Shown: positions 26,377 to 46,967 of the stretch, piece by piece
Position numbering within the stretch: the first letter of the stretch is position 1
Layout: every line of letters starts with the position of its first letter
From: Rhabditoides inermis
Taxonomy: Eukaryota; Nematoda; Chromadorea; Rhabditida; Rhabditidae
DNA length: 64,000 nucleotides
Reading direction: 5' to 3'
Assembly (NCBI GenBank): GCA_963966185.1
Contig: CAWZYM010000173.1
Span: forward strand, 124,001-188,000
Program-made: the position numbers and the translations under genes
Notes under the pieces: generated by a model
Database searches by the model: none
What the model saw: only the letters and a program-made list of their open reading frames with translations
Told to the model about the DNA's origin: nothing

Positions 26377-28175
26377 GTCACTGGGGGGGGGGGGGACCTT
26401 ATGTTTGTTATTGGTTAAAATGTACTTTGATAGTGTAGTGTTGTGTTGTTTGGTGTGTCTATCGGTCGTACAGCATATTGCATTGGTCGTGAAGAACCCA
26501 GATTCTTACATGGTTGAAATCTAATGTTGATGTTCTGTAACGTGATGTCTGTTTTAGGTAATCGGATCTCTCTACCCCCTGTCTCCCACGCCCATGCTTT
26601 GAATGGATGGTTGTATGATTGTAATAGTCGCATCCGGATTCAAGCCTCGCCTCCTGCACATCTCTATTCACAGTGTCCGGTATTTCCTCTCTACTTCTTT
26701 AGTACTCCTTAGTCGTTTTGATGTTGTGTATTGTCGTTGCTACCGCATGATGATTGGACGTTATGAATTTGTTGAATTTTATATAAATTGTTGTGCTTGA
26801 AATGGACTGGTCGGTTTTTGTTTGGTTCGCGGGCAATATGGGAGAGTGGTGGATGGGCGAAAGAAGTGAAGGATAACTGGTAGTTGAATGAAGAGCATGT
26901 AATTGGAGACTGGGTACGGCTTATTTGTTTCTCGCGATTTCAGTGTCGTTGTATCGTTGCCCCGATTGTTGTTCGAACACTGTCGAAGGGTCATCCGCAA
27001 CAATATTGCTGCTCTATTCTCTAATTGAGGCAGCTGCATCTTTGGTGCGGGGTAACCCGAGCTTGGGAGTGAGAGAGTGGCGAGAGAGTGCGCACGCATA
27101 TGAAGGTCAGACAGCGAGAGCGTGATGGATCATCAGCTGTTTTGTCGCGAGATTATGAGGATACGATAACGATGAGCTAATGGGATTAAAGCGGATTTCC
27201 TGGCAGGATGTCCTCATTGCTTTTCGTTTGTTCCATTTCCTTCTTTGTCGAATTTCATCTCGGTGTAATTTGCGTGTGCGGCCTTTTATAGCTATAAGAA
27301 GACATTCGTGTGAGGTCGAATGCTATTCATTGCGATTGCCCGATCAGAAATGGGCGAAAGCCCTGCAATTTGCGCGTATCTGACGATTGAAATTCGAGGT
27401 GGCCCCGGAGTTTTTCGAGGTGGTCTGCTTTTTCGAAGATGTCTGGGATACAAGAGGAGCGCTGGGATGGTTTCGGTTGCATTGTCGCGTGTCTTTCACT
27501 TGTTCTATATGTGTGTTCTATTCTAAAAACGCATATCCGTGTCACATTTCTATGCACATTGAAATGTTTGAAAAATAATGAGCTCCAGTTTTTTTGCGTC
27601 TGATGCAATCGGGTACAGTATTCTAACATTTCTAAGCGGTCGCAACTTTCAAATGTTCTTTTCAGACAAATGACGGTGGTGTGGCGTCCGGAGGTAGGGT
27701 GGAGTCGGTCGGTGAGTCGGAAGGAGCGCCACGAGAGTCAGACTGCCAAGAAGCGGGAGAGGGAGCGCAAGCGGCACGCCCAGGGAAGGACAGTGGACAG
27801 ACCGACGGTGGAGGGACATGTGAGGGGACAACCATTCTATCACTTCTATCTATCTCACTTGACTTGACACTTGACCAATGGAGAGTGGATGAAGACGAAG
27901 ATGAAAAGCGTTCCTGTTGGTCCTCCCCTAGTGACTGGTGGTCTTCCGAGACGTGACGATGAGCTAGGTATGTAGAAGATAGAGTTGGTTTTTAGAGCCC
28001 TTGATTGATAGCCTGCACTCATCCATAGTGTTTCCTCGAAAAAGTCGAGGATTTTGCAGGAAAAATGATGTGAATATTTGTTTTGTTTTCTTGAGTTTGT
28101 TTTGGCTTAATTGAGATGCGATTCGGAACACCGCGATTTCTCCACGACCAATTGTTGTAATGGATTCCACGGCGA

Positions 28176-28228
<53 letters not shown>

Positions 28229-28513
28229 CCTCTATAATAGTAGAATACTATGACGGGTGGGGTTTTATTATAGAGGAGCGAAAGTGGCTGACTGACGTCT
28301 CGACGAATTCATTTCACTGTTCTTTTCGTAGATTGAATTCGTCTGAAATTTGATGCGTTGGAGTTGAAAACGTTCATTTGATGTTGTAAAAAACGTAGCC
28401 GTCAATTTTGGAATGCCATATGCGTGCCTCCGAATCTGAATACTCCTGATATTTCATCATTTATCAAAGATTTCTGGTGGATAAGCGCGTATGAATATGA
28501 TTTGTGAGCCGCA

Positions 28514-28558
<45 letters not shown>

Positions 28559-29104
28559 TGTGATGGCGTTGGCTAATTTTGAGTCTATATCTATAGTACA
28601 TGTGTTTTCTCTCCGAAATGCCTCTCGAAATATGATTGGCACTTTCCCCCTTGCGCACTCACAAATTAGTCCCCAGGGCATCGTTGTTGTCTCTTCATTG
28701 TGTTTGCACGCGACCTCCGCTAACTTACTGGTAACCGCTACCGTACCCACTCCCACCCAGCCAGCGCACGTTTTTTGGGTGTCAAATGGAATTGAGATTC
28801 ATGTCCTTTCGCGGGACAAGAAAACTATGGCCGTCGGGGGCATTGGGGAATAGTCTTTGGCGGTTTGCCGCAGCTGCGATTGCTTTTTGAGGAGCGCGAG
28901 TGGAGAAACCAGAGAGAGTGCTCTCATTTATCCAATCCCGCATTCCGACACGCCTCTCTTATCGGCAGTGTGGATCAGTGGACCTCACCGCTCCGAACAC
29001 ACATCTGCAACTCGTGTCTGATGCACGACGCTGCACTCTTCTGAAAGCACGTCTTCTGACTGCCTTCCGCACGTCTTCTGAATTCCCGGCACGTCGTCTC
29101 GACT

Positions 29105-29164
29105 ATGAACTCTGTGCGCAAGTTTTCGCGGTCGTTCCGGCGTCGTGACCGGCGAGAATACGAG
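29105..29164 (+). CDS. Candidate upstream exon of the degenerin gene (MNSVRKFSRSF...)
   Basis: Open from ATG 29105, encoding MNSVRKFSRSFRRRDRREYE and ending at GAG|gtgtgt in phase 0. The first confident degenerin exon (32869) accepts phase 0. A strongly basic cytosolic N-terminus is plausible for a degenerin. Unproven. Confidence 0.25.
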
Positions 29165-30482
29165 GTGTGTATTTATGATGTGTTATAGAGTATGATACGA
29201 CAAAATCGACGGAGTTTACACTCAAAGAAGTTGGCGGTGAGTCGGTGTTTTTTGTTGAGGAGATTGTGATAGTGTGCCGGTAAAGTAAATGTAAAGACAA
29301 AACGAGGTGTTTTAAAACTAATTTACATTCTGAACTATTTTTTCGTCATTTATAGTTTATTTTATGGACATGTGTGTTTCAGGATCTCTAGCCTTTATTC
29401 TTTTACTTTTGCGCGGCAGTTTTGAAGAGGTTTGACATAAATTGAAATCCATACTTCCTCTTTCTTACTCAGAATCCTAGATCCTAGACTTCGAGATTTT
29501 TCCTCTTACAAAACATATGTTTATCTTGTTGTGTTGCATAATTAGCTCTTGTTGTGACATGTTGTTTCGCATGAGGCATTTTCAGTTAGCTTGTGTGAAT
29601 GAGTAAACGTAGCAATTTCTTTTTTTTTTGCCCAGACTAGCGGCAGATGCGTACGTTTCGGTGCACTCCCGGAAGGATGCTCGTTAGGAGGTCGTTGAAA
29701 GACCAGGCAAATCGTTGCGAGACCAAATGTCTGTTTCGCCCTCTCATTCACTATTCTTACGTTGCTGACCGCTTCCGCTCTCTTTCAAACGTATTGTGAC
29801 TTCAGTGAGACTCTTAACTTTTATCTCTGGTGTTTCATAGTGAGGAGTAACCATTCATAGATCAAACATGGTCAGGAAATGAGATGACGTGACTCGATCT
29901 AGTGCTTCCAGCGTCCGCGCAAGCGTGAGACGTCGTTTGTCGCCCCTCGATTCTGAATGAAAGTAGACATCTATTCTCCCTTCCCCCACCCTACCTTACT
30001 GGACACTGGATTGGTTATGCTATGATCTGTTACTCTATGTTTTTGCGCCATTCACATTGCCGCGACGCTATCAATTCCAAAGTGTTTTTGCACTACTTGT
30101 GACTTGTGAGATCGGACGAAATTTGCTAGGATTAATTCGCGATCTCTGCGTTTTGCAAACGAATTGATTCTTTTTCACCAGATTGACGCCCCAGTTTCAT
30201 TTCACTTGGAAACTATAGCACCATTCGCATGTTCTATGCCATTGCTGCAACGCCAATACATCTTCGTCATATCCTTACATTTAGTAGCTTCCGTCTCTCT
30301 CTTCCTCCTTTTTAGTAGTACTTCTTGGCGTCAAACTTATCTAATTTGAACGCACTGCAATCGAATAGCAGTGCTTGGCTGATTTGTTATTGCGGGATTG
30401 CGGCTCTTCCCGTTTCATATTTGTCGTTTACTACGTTTACTTATCACTTGCTTGCCGGAAAGATTCATATTTCTTCTTCAAA

Positions 30483-30566
30483 ATGCAGCGTATGTTCTCT
30501 GGATTGGGAAAGGAGCGGGGAGACTCTGTCTACACTGCCACCTTTGCGCCGTGGATGCACTGGCAG
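30483..30566 (+). CDS. Candidate upstream exon of the degenerin gene (MQRMFSGLG...)
   Basis: Open from ATG 30483: MQRMFSGLGKERGDSVYTAT, then FAPWMHWQ, ending at a good donor (GGCAG|gttagt) in phase 0, compatible with the exon at 32869. No homology recognised. Confidence 0.3.
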
Positions 30567-30589
30567 GTTAGTTATAACTCTATGCTCGC

Positions 30590-30740
30590 AAAAAGTCGCG
30601 CGCGGCTGGGTAGATCAGAAAAAGACGGAGAGTCAGTTCTTGACAATAGCCATAGCGCGCATAACATGAGAGGTAGATGATTAACTGCAAACGAGGTAGA
30701 TCAAAAGTGATCGCTCTAGCTCAAAGTACAGCTTTTCAGT
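30590..30740 (+). repeat. Dispersed repeat, copy 2 (GGTAGATC family)
   Basis: Same block order as the copy at 25735-25885: GGGTAGATCAGA, GAGAGTCAGTTCTTGACAA, ATAGCGCGCATAACA, AGGTAGAT, GGTAGATCAAAA, TCGCTCTAGC. Copies differ by many substitutions, so they are old. Confidence 0.55.
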
Positions 30741-31232
30741 TTACAGTAATTTACAGTAAAGTTTTAGTAGTTCTCTCCTCACTCGTGTGATGTAGTTTTA
30801 GTAATTCTAGTATCACTTTATTTCCTCGATTTTATCGCGTCGTTAGGGAAATTCTCTAGTGAGGCGTTCGGTTTGGAAGTGAAATTGGCATGGGAGCAGC
30901 ATTCCGAATCTGAAGTGCTAACTCTCTCTCTCTCTTCCTCTGTCTCTTCCTCTTCCTCTCTTTCTCTCTCTCTCTCTTCTCTTGAGATGAGATACATGAC
31001 TTCTATAATGTACAAATTCCAGAAACTATTTTGCTATTCTCTTGGGTCTTTCGTACTTTGGAAACAGTGCTACAATCGCGGAAGAATCCATAACATATAA
31101 CATATGAAATGTGTAAAGTGTGAAAAATGACGTGTTTTTTTTTACTTTTTTTAGAAAGTGGTAGAAAAGTCCGTGAAATCGTCAACAGTGGGAAGGTCAC
31201 ATGTGTGGAGAGGCAGAGTGAATGAGTCCGCT

Positions 31233-31267
<35 letters not shown>

Positions 31268-31364
31268 GAGGGAGGGAGGGAGAGAAGGTGAGAGAGAGGG
31301 AAAGAGAGAGAGAGATCTGACTCACGGGTTAGAAGGGATAAACATAAAATAAGACCATGTATGT

Positions 31365-31924
31365 TAGTGTTGGGCAGGATTAATCCAAATTTGGATTAAT
31401 CGTGGATTAATCGGATTAATCGGATTAATCCTAATCTTAATCCAAAATCTTAGAAATTTCGGATTTCAGATTAATCCGAAATCCAAAATCCAGTTTTTTG
31501 GGGATTTGGATTAATCCAAAACCCAAAATCCAGAAATCCGGGTTTTGGATTTTGGATTAATCTACTCGTTTACAAATTGTTAAAATAATGTTGTTTTAAA
31601 TGATGAAATTTCACTTTATTTGAGCTTTTAATCTATAACGGCGCCTTTGTAACTTTACAGAAACATCAAAAACACCAAATTATACTATTAGTAAGGCATA
31701 AAGATGCCAAAAAGACAATGTAAAACTTGGATTAATCCAAAATCCAAAGTTTGGATTAATCTGAAAACCAAAATCCAAAAATTTTGGATTTTGGGTTAAT
31801 CCAAAACCCGAAATCCACAATTTTGGATTACGGATTAATCCAAAATCCAAAACCCTGAATATCTGGGATTTTGATTAATCCAAAATCCAAAATCCAACTC
31901 GGATTAGGATTTTGTCCAACACTA
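31365..31924. mobile_element. hAT-type MITE made of GGATTAATCC repeats
   Basis: A 560-bp element with terminal inverted repeats TAGTGTTGG / CCAACACTA, flanked by a perfect 8-bp direct repeat ATGTATGT (31357-31364 and 31925-31932), which is the target-site duplication length of hAT transposons. No transposase is encoded. The interior is mostly alternating GGATTAATCC-like and AAATCCAAAATCC-like units, about 16 GATTAATCC-type sites in all. Confidence 0.8.
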
Positions 31925-32582
31925 ATGTATGTATTGCCATGTTTAGTGAGTGAGTTACTGGAGTGGCTCGAGAAAGCCTTGCTGGTTTTCCAGTTCGGGA
32001 AAAAAGTTTCGTGAAGTGAGAACGATTTGTAACTACGACGTTTTCAGTCTCGGTTCGGCCGGACCAGTTCCATTCCAGAGATAACACAACATACGTTTCA
32101 TCACTGAGTCAAGTGCTCAGTCAAACATATCTGCGAACAATGCCACTGCTGTACTTAGATTTCATAATTTAATATTATCGACAATACATAACCTCTCTGA
32201 AACCCTTGGTGTTTATCTATCACTATCAGAAATGTTCAAATTCAATTTCTTTCAATCCACTGCAACATGCGCAGAGTGTAAGTAGGGGATAGCTATTCTC
32301 GTGTGTCCATCGACCATATAAACGACCATAATCCAATCTCCAGGCTATCCATGCCTATTCACTCATCCTGCACTCTCTTGTGAAACCAATTTGCGGAGGA
32401 CCAACTCTTTCTCTCAGTGTCCGCCGCCGCACTCCCAGCGGACCAGACAGACCCGACTCCGCCCACCCGAAACGGCCGCGCTGACAGCCCCATAAATCCA
32501 CACGCCCGCCGTTCTTTCGGCTACACGAACTCTCGACACCCACGAAGCTACCGTATTCTTCACTTACTTACCGCGGGATGCG

Positions 32583-41534
<8,952 letters not shown>

Positions 41535-41661
41535 TGTTGTATTTTTCTACCTATTTTACAATTTTTATGATCTCGAAATTGGCCTACTGGTATCTGATAT
41601 GAATTATTATTTGTAAATATACGGTGCTCAACCCCTTTTCATAATTGATCGGTAGTTATTG

Positions 41662-41667
41662 AATAAA
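41662..41667 (+). terminator. Poly(A) signal of the degenerin gene
   Basis: AATAAA lies 128 bp after the stop codon at 41534. The gene converges with the minus-strand acetyltransferase-like gene, whose own signal is at 41880-41885. Confidence 0.6.
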
Positions 41668-41879
41668 AATTTCCATATGTTAATTTAGCAATTAGTGTTT
41701 CATTTTTCCTTCCATGCATATTTCTGTGCGTTTTGAAACCGGAAAAATGTGATTCTATGAAGATTTCTGGAATTGTGTTAATACTTTTTTTGTGAACTTG
41801 TTTTTGTGATTGCGGAATGAATATGCAGTTGACTACACACTTTCACAGATTTGAAACTCGAACATTGATTGTATGAACA

Positions 41880-41885
41880 TTTATT
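41880..41885 (-). terminator. Poly(A) signal of the acetyltransferase-like gene
   Basis: AATAAA on the minus strand, 28 bp past the stop codon at 41914; TTTATT on the plus strand. Confidence 0.55.
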
Positions 41886-41913
41886 TACATAGTATTTACA
41901 TGGGCACAATCGT

Positions 41914-43990
41914 CTATGCATCAAAGTGGCAGCAGTTGTTGTGAGGGAGGAAGGCTCGGTCGAAATCGATCGATTCTGGCAGAAGATCGCTCCATAGGGT
42001 AGTAGCCTCCACCTGAATAACAGAATAACAGGAGAAGAAATGCTATTGAATTACTACTGGGAGTGAAATGGGGCAAAGTACTCATTGCATATTTACACTG
42101 CTTCCATCAATTTGGAAGAGCGGTGAAACGTATTGTAATATTGTTACATTCATGAACTATACTGTTGCGGAAGAGGAGTAGCTGATTTACCAGCTAATTT
42201 TTGAAAAGACTTCCGAATCTTCTTTCGCTGGACCAATGATTCACCTTGAACGCGTCCCCTCCGATGAGCTGCTTGAAGTACTCGCACCCGGGGGTGTCCT
42301 CCAGAGTCAAGAGAACAACGCGCGCCGTCGGGTCACGAGACAGAAGGGCACTGCAAACAACGGGTTACCTGTATCATGCAAAGGTGTACGAGTTTTGCAT
42401 CAATACGTTTCCAAGCACTAGTAAATCAGCTAAAATGTTGCGGGTGTAATTTCATTATTCTACTCGAACATTGAACCCACCTGACTGCACTCTTGGCGAG
42501 TGCCATGGCAGAGTCGAAGTCGTTGGCATAGAGGGGAGCCAGTCTGTACTTGAATCCATCCAGGATCTGTTGCGTGGGATCCCCTCCCACCGGAACCACA
42601 GAACAGTAGCCAGTCACCTGCAAAATGGCTGTCATGTCTTCGAAATCTATTCGACAACCTAGATCTAATACAAGATCAAGTGATTATCATAAGTACATAT
42701 CTGACTGACCTCCCCGTCTTCCACTAGACAGTGTGAGTGTACGAATGGGAGTGCAGTGTAGGCGCGCATGAAAGCAGACCGGTCCTGTCCGGTGACACTG
42801 GAATCGAAGCGGAGCAGAGACGACAGCAGGGACGGGGCGAACGCCGTCGCTTCGGACTCCACCCCGTCCAGCCGGTCCAGAAGGTACCTGGCAGGCAGAG
42901 TGTGCCCCAGCAGGTCCCGACCCTTCTTCAGATCCCACAAAGACATGTACTTTTCGCGCATCGGGATCACTGAAAGGGGAGTTGAGATGAGGGAGAGGGA
43001 TGAGAGGGAGAGGGAGAGAGAGGGGAGAGGGATGAGAGGGAGAGAGAGGGGAGAGGGAAAGAGAGAGGGAGAGAGAGAGACTACCTGCTCGCGCGACGAT
43101 CGTCTTCCTCTCCCTGTGGATGTTCTTCTCCGCAATTCTCGTCACATCGCAGCCCAGTCCCAGCGAGCGCGCGTCCCTCTGTAATAAGAAACATGTTTAA
43201 TTGAGTTAAAAAAATTGAATTTGGATATTAAACTATGCAACCTACATCAACCTATCTGATTTAATCTATGAAATCATGAATCATGATGTTTGTTTAGTTT
43301 TTTATTGGTAGTTAAAAATTTGTTTAATGCTTCGTTTCGTGGGAGAAAAAAAATACGAAAATAAACACACAGTGCAATATGGTTTCCGATTGAAACGTAC
43401 CGCTGTGAACAGGGATCCGACGAGTGCGATGCGGTCCGTGTTGTGCCAGACTATCCCAGACAGAACACGCTCGTCTCAAATACGATACAATTAGGATATT
43501 ATGATATTTCCATCGACACACTCAGTTTTTGTGTGCCTATGCGTCTCTGGGCAGATTTTGTAATGATGATTGGCTATATTTGTTTACACACACTCAATGT
43601 GTATTCCTGTCTCTTTCGTTCTTTTCGTTGAGTGCATCTAGTTTGTCTCACAACTCACTGGGCTCCTGCAGGGCAATGCAGCTCTTTGTGTTGTTGAACC
43701 GAGTGGTGAGGGCGGCTGTAGACCAGTCCTTGGACAGCCAGTCCTCCTAGACAACAACGTTTGTAGAACCTCATCAGGTTCATACTGATAATGGATGATT
43801 AGATCCTTTGAGTCTTTAGTTGGGAAAGAGGGGGGAGGGGCGTACGAAAAGGAGGAGGAGAAGGAGAGAGGGAAGGAGAGAGGGGAGGGGGGAGACTGAC
43901 CTTGTAGACGTACTCCAGCAGACTGCTCAGCTGCTTGGTGGATGGAGCATCGGTGATCTTCACTCGCATCGCCATTGTCCCTTGTCCCAT
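41914..43990 (-). CDS. GNAT-type acetyltransferase-like protein (DUF1248/YitH-like architecture)
   Basis: Eight exons join in phase to about 315 residues: 43901-43990, 43659-43746, 43401-43474, 43085-43178, 42710-42969, 42481-42617, 42245-42350, 41914-42012. The middle reads like a GNAT fold: hydrophobic strand RIALVGSLF, then SLGLG at the place of the acetyl-CoA-binding R/QxxGxG loop, then IPMREKYMSLWDLKKGRDLL, resembling the KY...GF end of the domain. A second half with VTGYCSVVPVGGD, LAPLYANDFDSAMALAKSAV and LLTLEDTPGCEYFKQL matches my memory of the C-terminal half of nematode DUF1248 proteins (gY...PLYAd..). Substrate unknown; catalytic residues cannot be assigned. Start ATG 43990 was chosen, ATG 43975 is also possible. 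It lies 373 bp downstream of the DB-module gene on the same strand. Confidence 0.6.
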
Positions 43991-44099
43991 CCCCTCCTCC
44001 CTCCCCCTTTTGTACGGCTCTCAATCCGGATAACAACCATACGGTATCAGCACCTTATCACTCGAGTTTTCCGGAAAGTCATAGTAGGTGAAAGCTTTG

Positions 44100-44143
<44 letters not shown>

Positions 44144-44363
44144 GAGAGAGCAATGCAAGGTGCGGCGTGTAAGTCTCTTGCACGACTCCACTGCAAATCA
44201 GCAGCCAGCACCATTCCACATGACTTTCTTGCATCACTCACATTTTTTCCTACTACACTCCAACTGATAACATATCAGGGCAGTGATCACAATGTTCGAA
44301 CAACTTTATCGAATACCCTGTTATTAGCATTATTACATTATTAATCGATCGATCGATATCCGA

Positions 44364-45324
44364 TCAATACTCGGGGATGCCGCTCTGGTGGCAGTACATG
44401 AGGACGTTCCAGTTGAATAGACAGGCGAAGTCGCGGCGATCGATCGGTCGAGCCTGCTGGGCAGCTGTCGTCAGGTCGCACAGACGAAGACATCTGCAAT
44501 TGTATTTTAAAACTTACTTCATACGGACACCAGACAACAATTGCAGACTCTTTTAGGCTCAGACTTTGTTTGCGTGTGTTTATTATTGAAAAAGTCACGT
44601 CCATTGATGATTGTTTTATGATAAGTTGATAAGAGCATAAGGATCGAATCGCAATTTTGTCAATTCCAGCATCACAAGCGGATTAGTGATTAGATTAGAT
44701 CTACTGTATCTTGCATATCACATGAGAGCTTTTTCTAGCACGCTGGAAGATTGCTGAGAGATCAGAAGGCGTGATTTCTGCACCTGATAGCAGGTTGCAG
44801 GTGTAACAATTGCATGCGGTTTCGTTGTTGGGGTACGGTAGAACAGTACCTGTTGCCGACTCCGAGATCAGCTTCGTTCAGTTGGAGATGCTGGCAGCAC
44901 GCGCGGTTGTCCTAGAAAATATAGGGTAGAGAGAAAGAGAGGGAGGGAGAGGGAGGGAGAGGGAGGGAGAGAGGGAGGGAGAGAGGGAGGAAGAGAGGGA
45001 GGGAGAGAGGGAGGGAGAGAGAGAAAGGGAAGAGTACCTGGTTCTGGCTGGCGCAGTAGAGAACAGCCTGTAGGTCTGCCACCTGGCACTCTCCCGACTT
45101 GAAAGCTGTGAGGAGCTGAAAAAATATTATGGAAATTTTGAATGTGCATGCGTGGCACTTTGTGAATGCGTGTGTTTATAAAGTGCCATAATCTTCCTTC
45201 GACCCCTTTCGCAGAGAAATCCTTATGTGTTTCACTTATGGGATTCTCGTGTTCGTTTGGACTCCGGATCCGATCAATGATCCGCATTAGCGCACTTCGC
45301 CAAGTGCACCCTGTCGCTTTCTAG

Positions 45325-45369
<45 letters not shown>

Positions 45370-46967
45370 ATCTCTCTCTCTTTCACTCTCGATTCGGAGA
45401 TAGCATCGCGTTATTCAGGATCGGGGAGTGAAAGGAGACAATAGAAAGTGAGAAGCGAGAGCAGACGCGCACCCACCGACCCATAGAGTGCCGATTTTCC
45501 GATTGTATCATGCTGCCTGCCCCTAATGTCAGTCCCTCAAGTCCCTATTGAGACAATGGGAATGGAAATCAGAACGATAGTTGAACATGCTAGATTTGCT
45601 AGATCATGCTAGTGGAATTGGGAGATCGCAAAATTCATCGCACTATCATCATCGCACACAGATCACAGACCGGATCGAACAAATCACGCGCCGTCGAAAA
45701 TTTGCACGTTTCGGTTTAGCGCACACGCATGCTAGCTTATCTCGTTATCAAATGCTACGCCAAGCATGATATCAGAGTGAACTGTTCGGTTCCGCACTCG
45801 ATCTCTGAACTTGAGTGATCAACTATAGTAATCATTCATCAAGTCCCTTGACATAACAAACTTCATCAAAATCAAATTTCAAGTTACTCACCAACTGTTT
45901 TGCCTTCTCCTCACTGGTCTCATAGGTGCAGAGAGAGTGGCAGCCCTTTTTCACGTTCAGCTCACAGCAAGACTGGAAATACAAAAGGTTTAATGAAAAG
46001 AAAGAAAGATATTTACAATGTATCCGGTTGGTTCAACATCTTGCCACTCAAGGTGCGGTCAGAATCTTGTTAGATCGCGATAGTTGCGAAGTTGATCGGG
46101 CAAATGTTCTTATGAGTCCGTCTCCATTCTACCTTTCTAGCCTATACCTGGAACATCTTATCGGCGCTCTCGCGTGCCATACAGGGACGGTAGTGCACGT
46201 CTACAGTACCACACGCCGCCTCCTCCGATTCGGCAAGCTCCTGAAACAGATCATTATACATATAATATAACACACCTTCATATATACTATGCTTTAATAA
46301 ATACTTCAAACTAGTAAGGTGAGCTGTAGGATGAGTATGCTTGCTCGTCTCACCTCCAGTAGCTTTGTCTCGTGTGATGTGAGGGGCTCGAGAGTGCGCG
46401 TCTCGATCGGAGTGGAGATTGTGTGATCGACCGCCAGCTGGAAATCATATTGATTAACTTTTGAAAACTATACCATACGTTTCACATTGCAAACAATTGT
46501 GTTGTGACTAGTGACTATCAATTGCTGTGCCCCAATCTTTTCTTGGTGTTTGAAACGCTTTATTGACCGCATTCAAACAATTTCCTTCGACCCCCTCCGC
46601 AGAGTGAATCTCTAGACAGTATGCATAGGTTTCACGTATATGATATGTTAGGCGTGTTGGAATTAGCGACAATTCCACAATTTCCTCTAGATGACCCCAG
46701 AAAACTAAAGCTAAAATCAATCTTCCCGATATCACTGCCCATGCGGTAATATCGTATTCGTACGTTTCACACTGCGATTATAAAAAGATGAATAAAGGTT
46801 ATATCAATCTCAAGGCTGCTTTTCCAGTTTTGCTCATCAAACCAACAAGTGCGTATCGTTTCACTAACCTCTTCGACCGCCTCTGCCTCTGCTGTTTTCT
46901 CCCTGGCTTCTTGAGTCTCCAGACTGTATACAGAAGACAGGAGCAGCACCGCGATAATGAAACGCAT
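44364..46967 (-). CDS. Secreted DB-module protein (nematode 12-Cys domain)
   Basis: Seven exons (46869-46967, 46354-46437, 46148-46240, 45892-45972, 45038-45115, 44850-44911, 44364-44493) give 208 residues in frame. The N-terminus MRFIIAVLLLSSVYSLE is a signal peptide. An acidic stretch (EKTAEAEAVEE) and an ACGTVDVHYRPC segment lead into a domain with twelve cysteines: SCCELNVKKGCHSLC...GEC...LYCAS...RACCQHL...CLRLC...ACLFNW...YCHQSGIPEY. The CC-C-C-C-C-CC-C-C-C-C spacing is that of the nematode DB module (Pfam DB), found in secreted and extracellular-matrix proteins of unknown function. Role inferred as extracellular. It may be cotranscribed with the acetyltransferase-like gene downstream. 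Confidence 0.78.
44935..45022. repeat. GAGGGAGG purine repeat
   Basis: About 90 bp of imperfect GGGAGGGAGAGA units in an intron of the DB-module gene. Confidence 0.85.

Larger units (their letters stand above)
26377..32582. other. Spacer/5' region without a firm gene
   Basis: About 6.2 kb between prefoldin 6 and the first confident degenerin exon. It holds (CT)n tracts, a dispersed repeat, a hAT-type MITE, and short ATG exon-like blocks with good donors (29105-29164, 30483-30566). A reading frame at about 27670-27830 is rich in Arg/Lys/Glu but has no recognisable homology. Confidence 0.55.

Noticed and set aside
27664..27843. Basic reading frame MTVVWRPEVGW... as a gene or exon
   Set aside because: No homology, ambiguous splice sites and simple Arg/Glu-rich composition; not enough to call.
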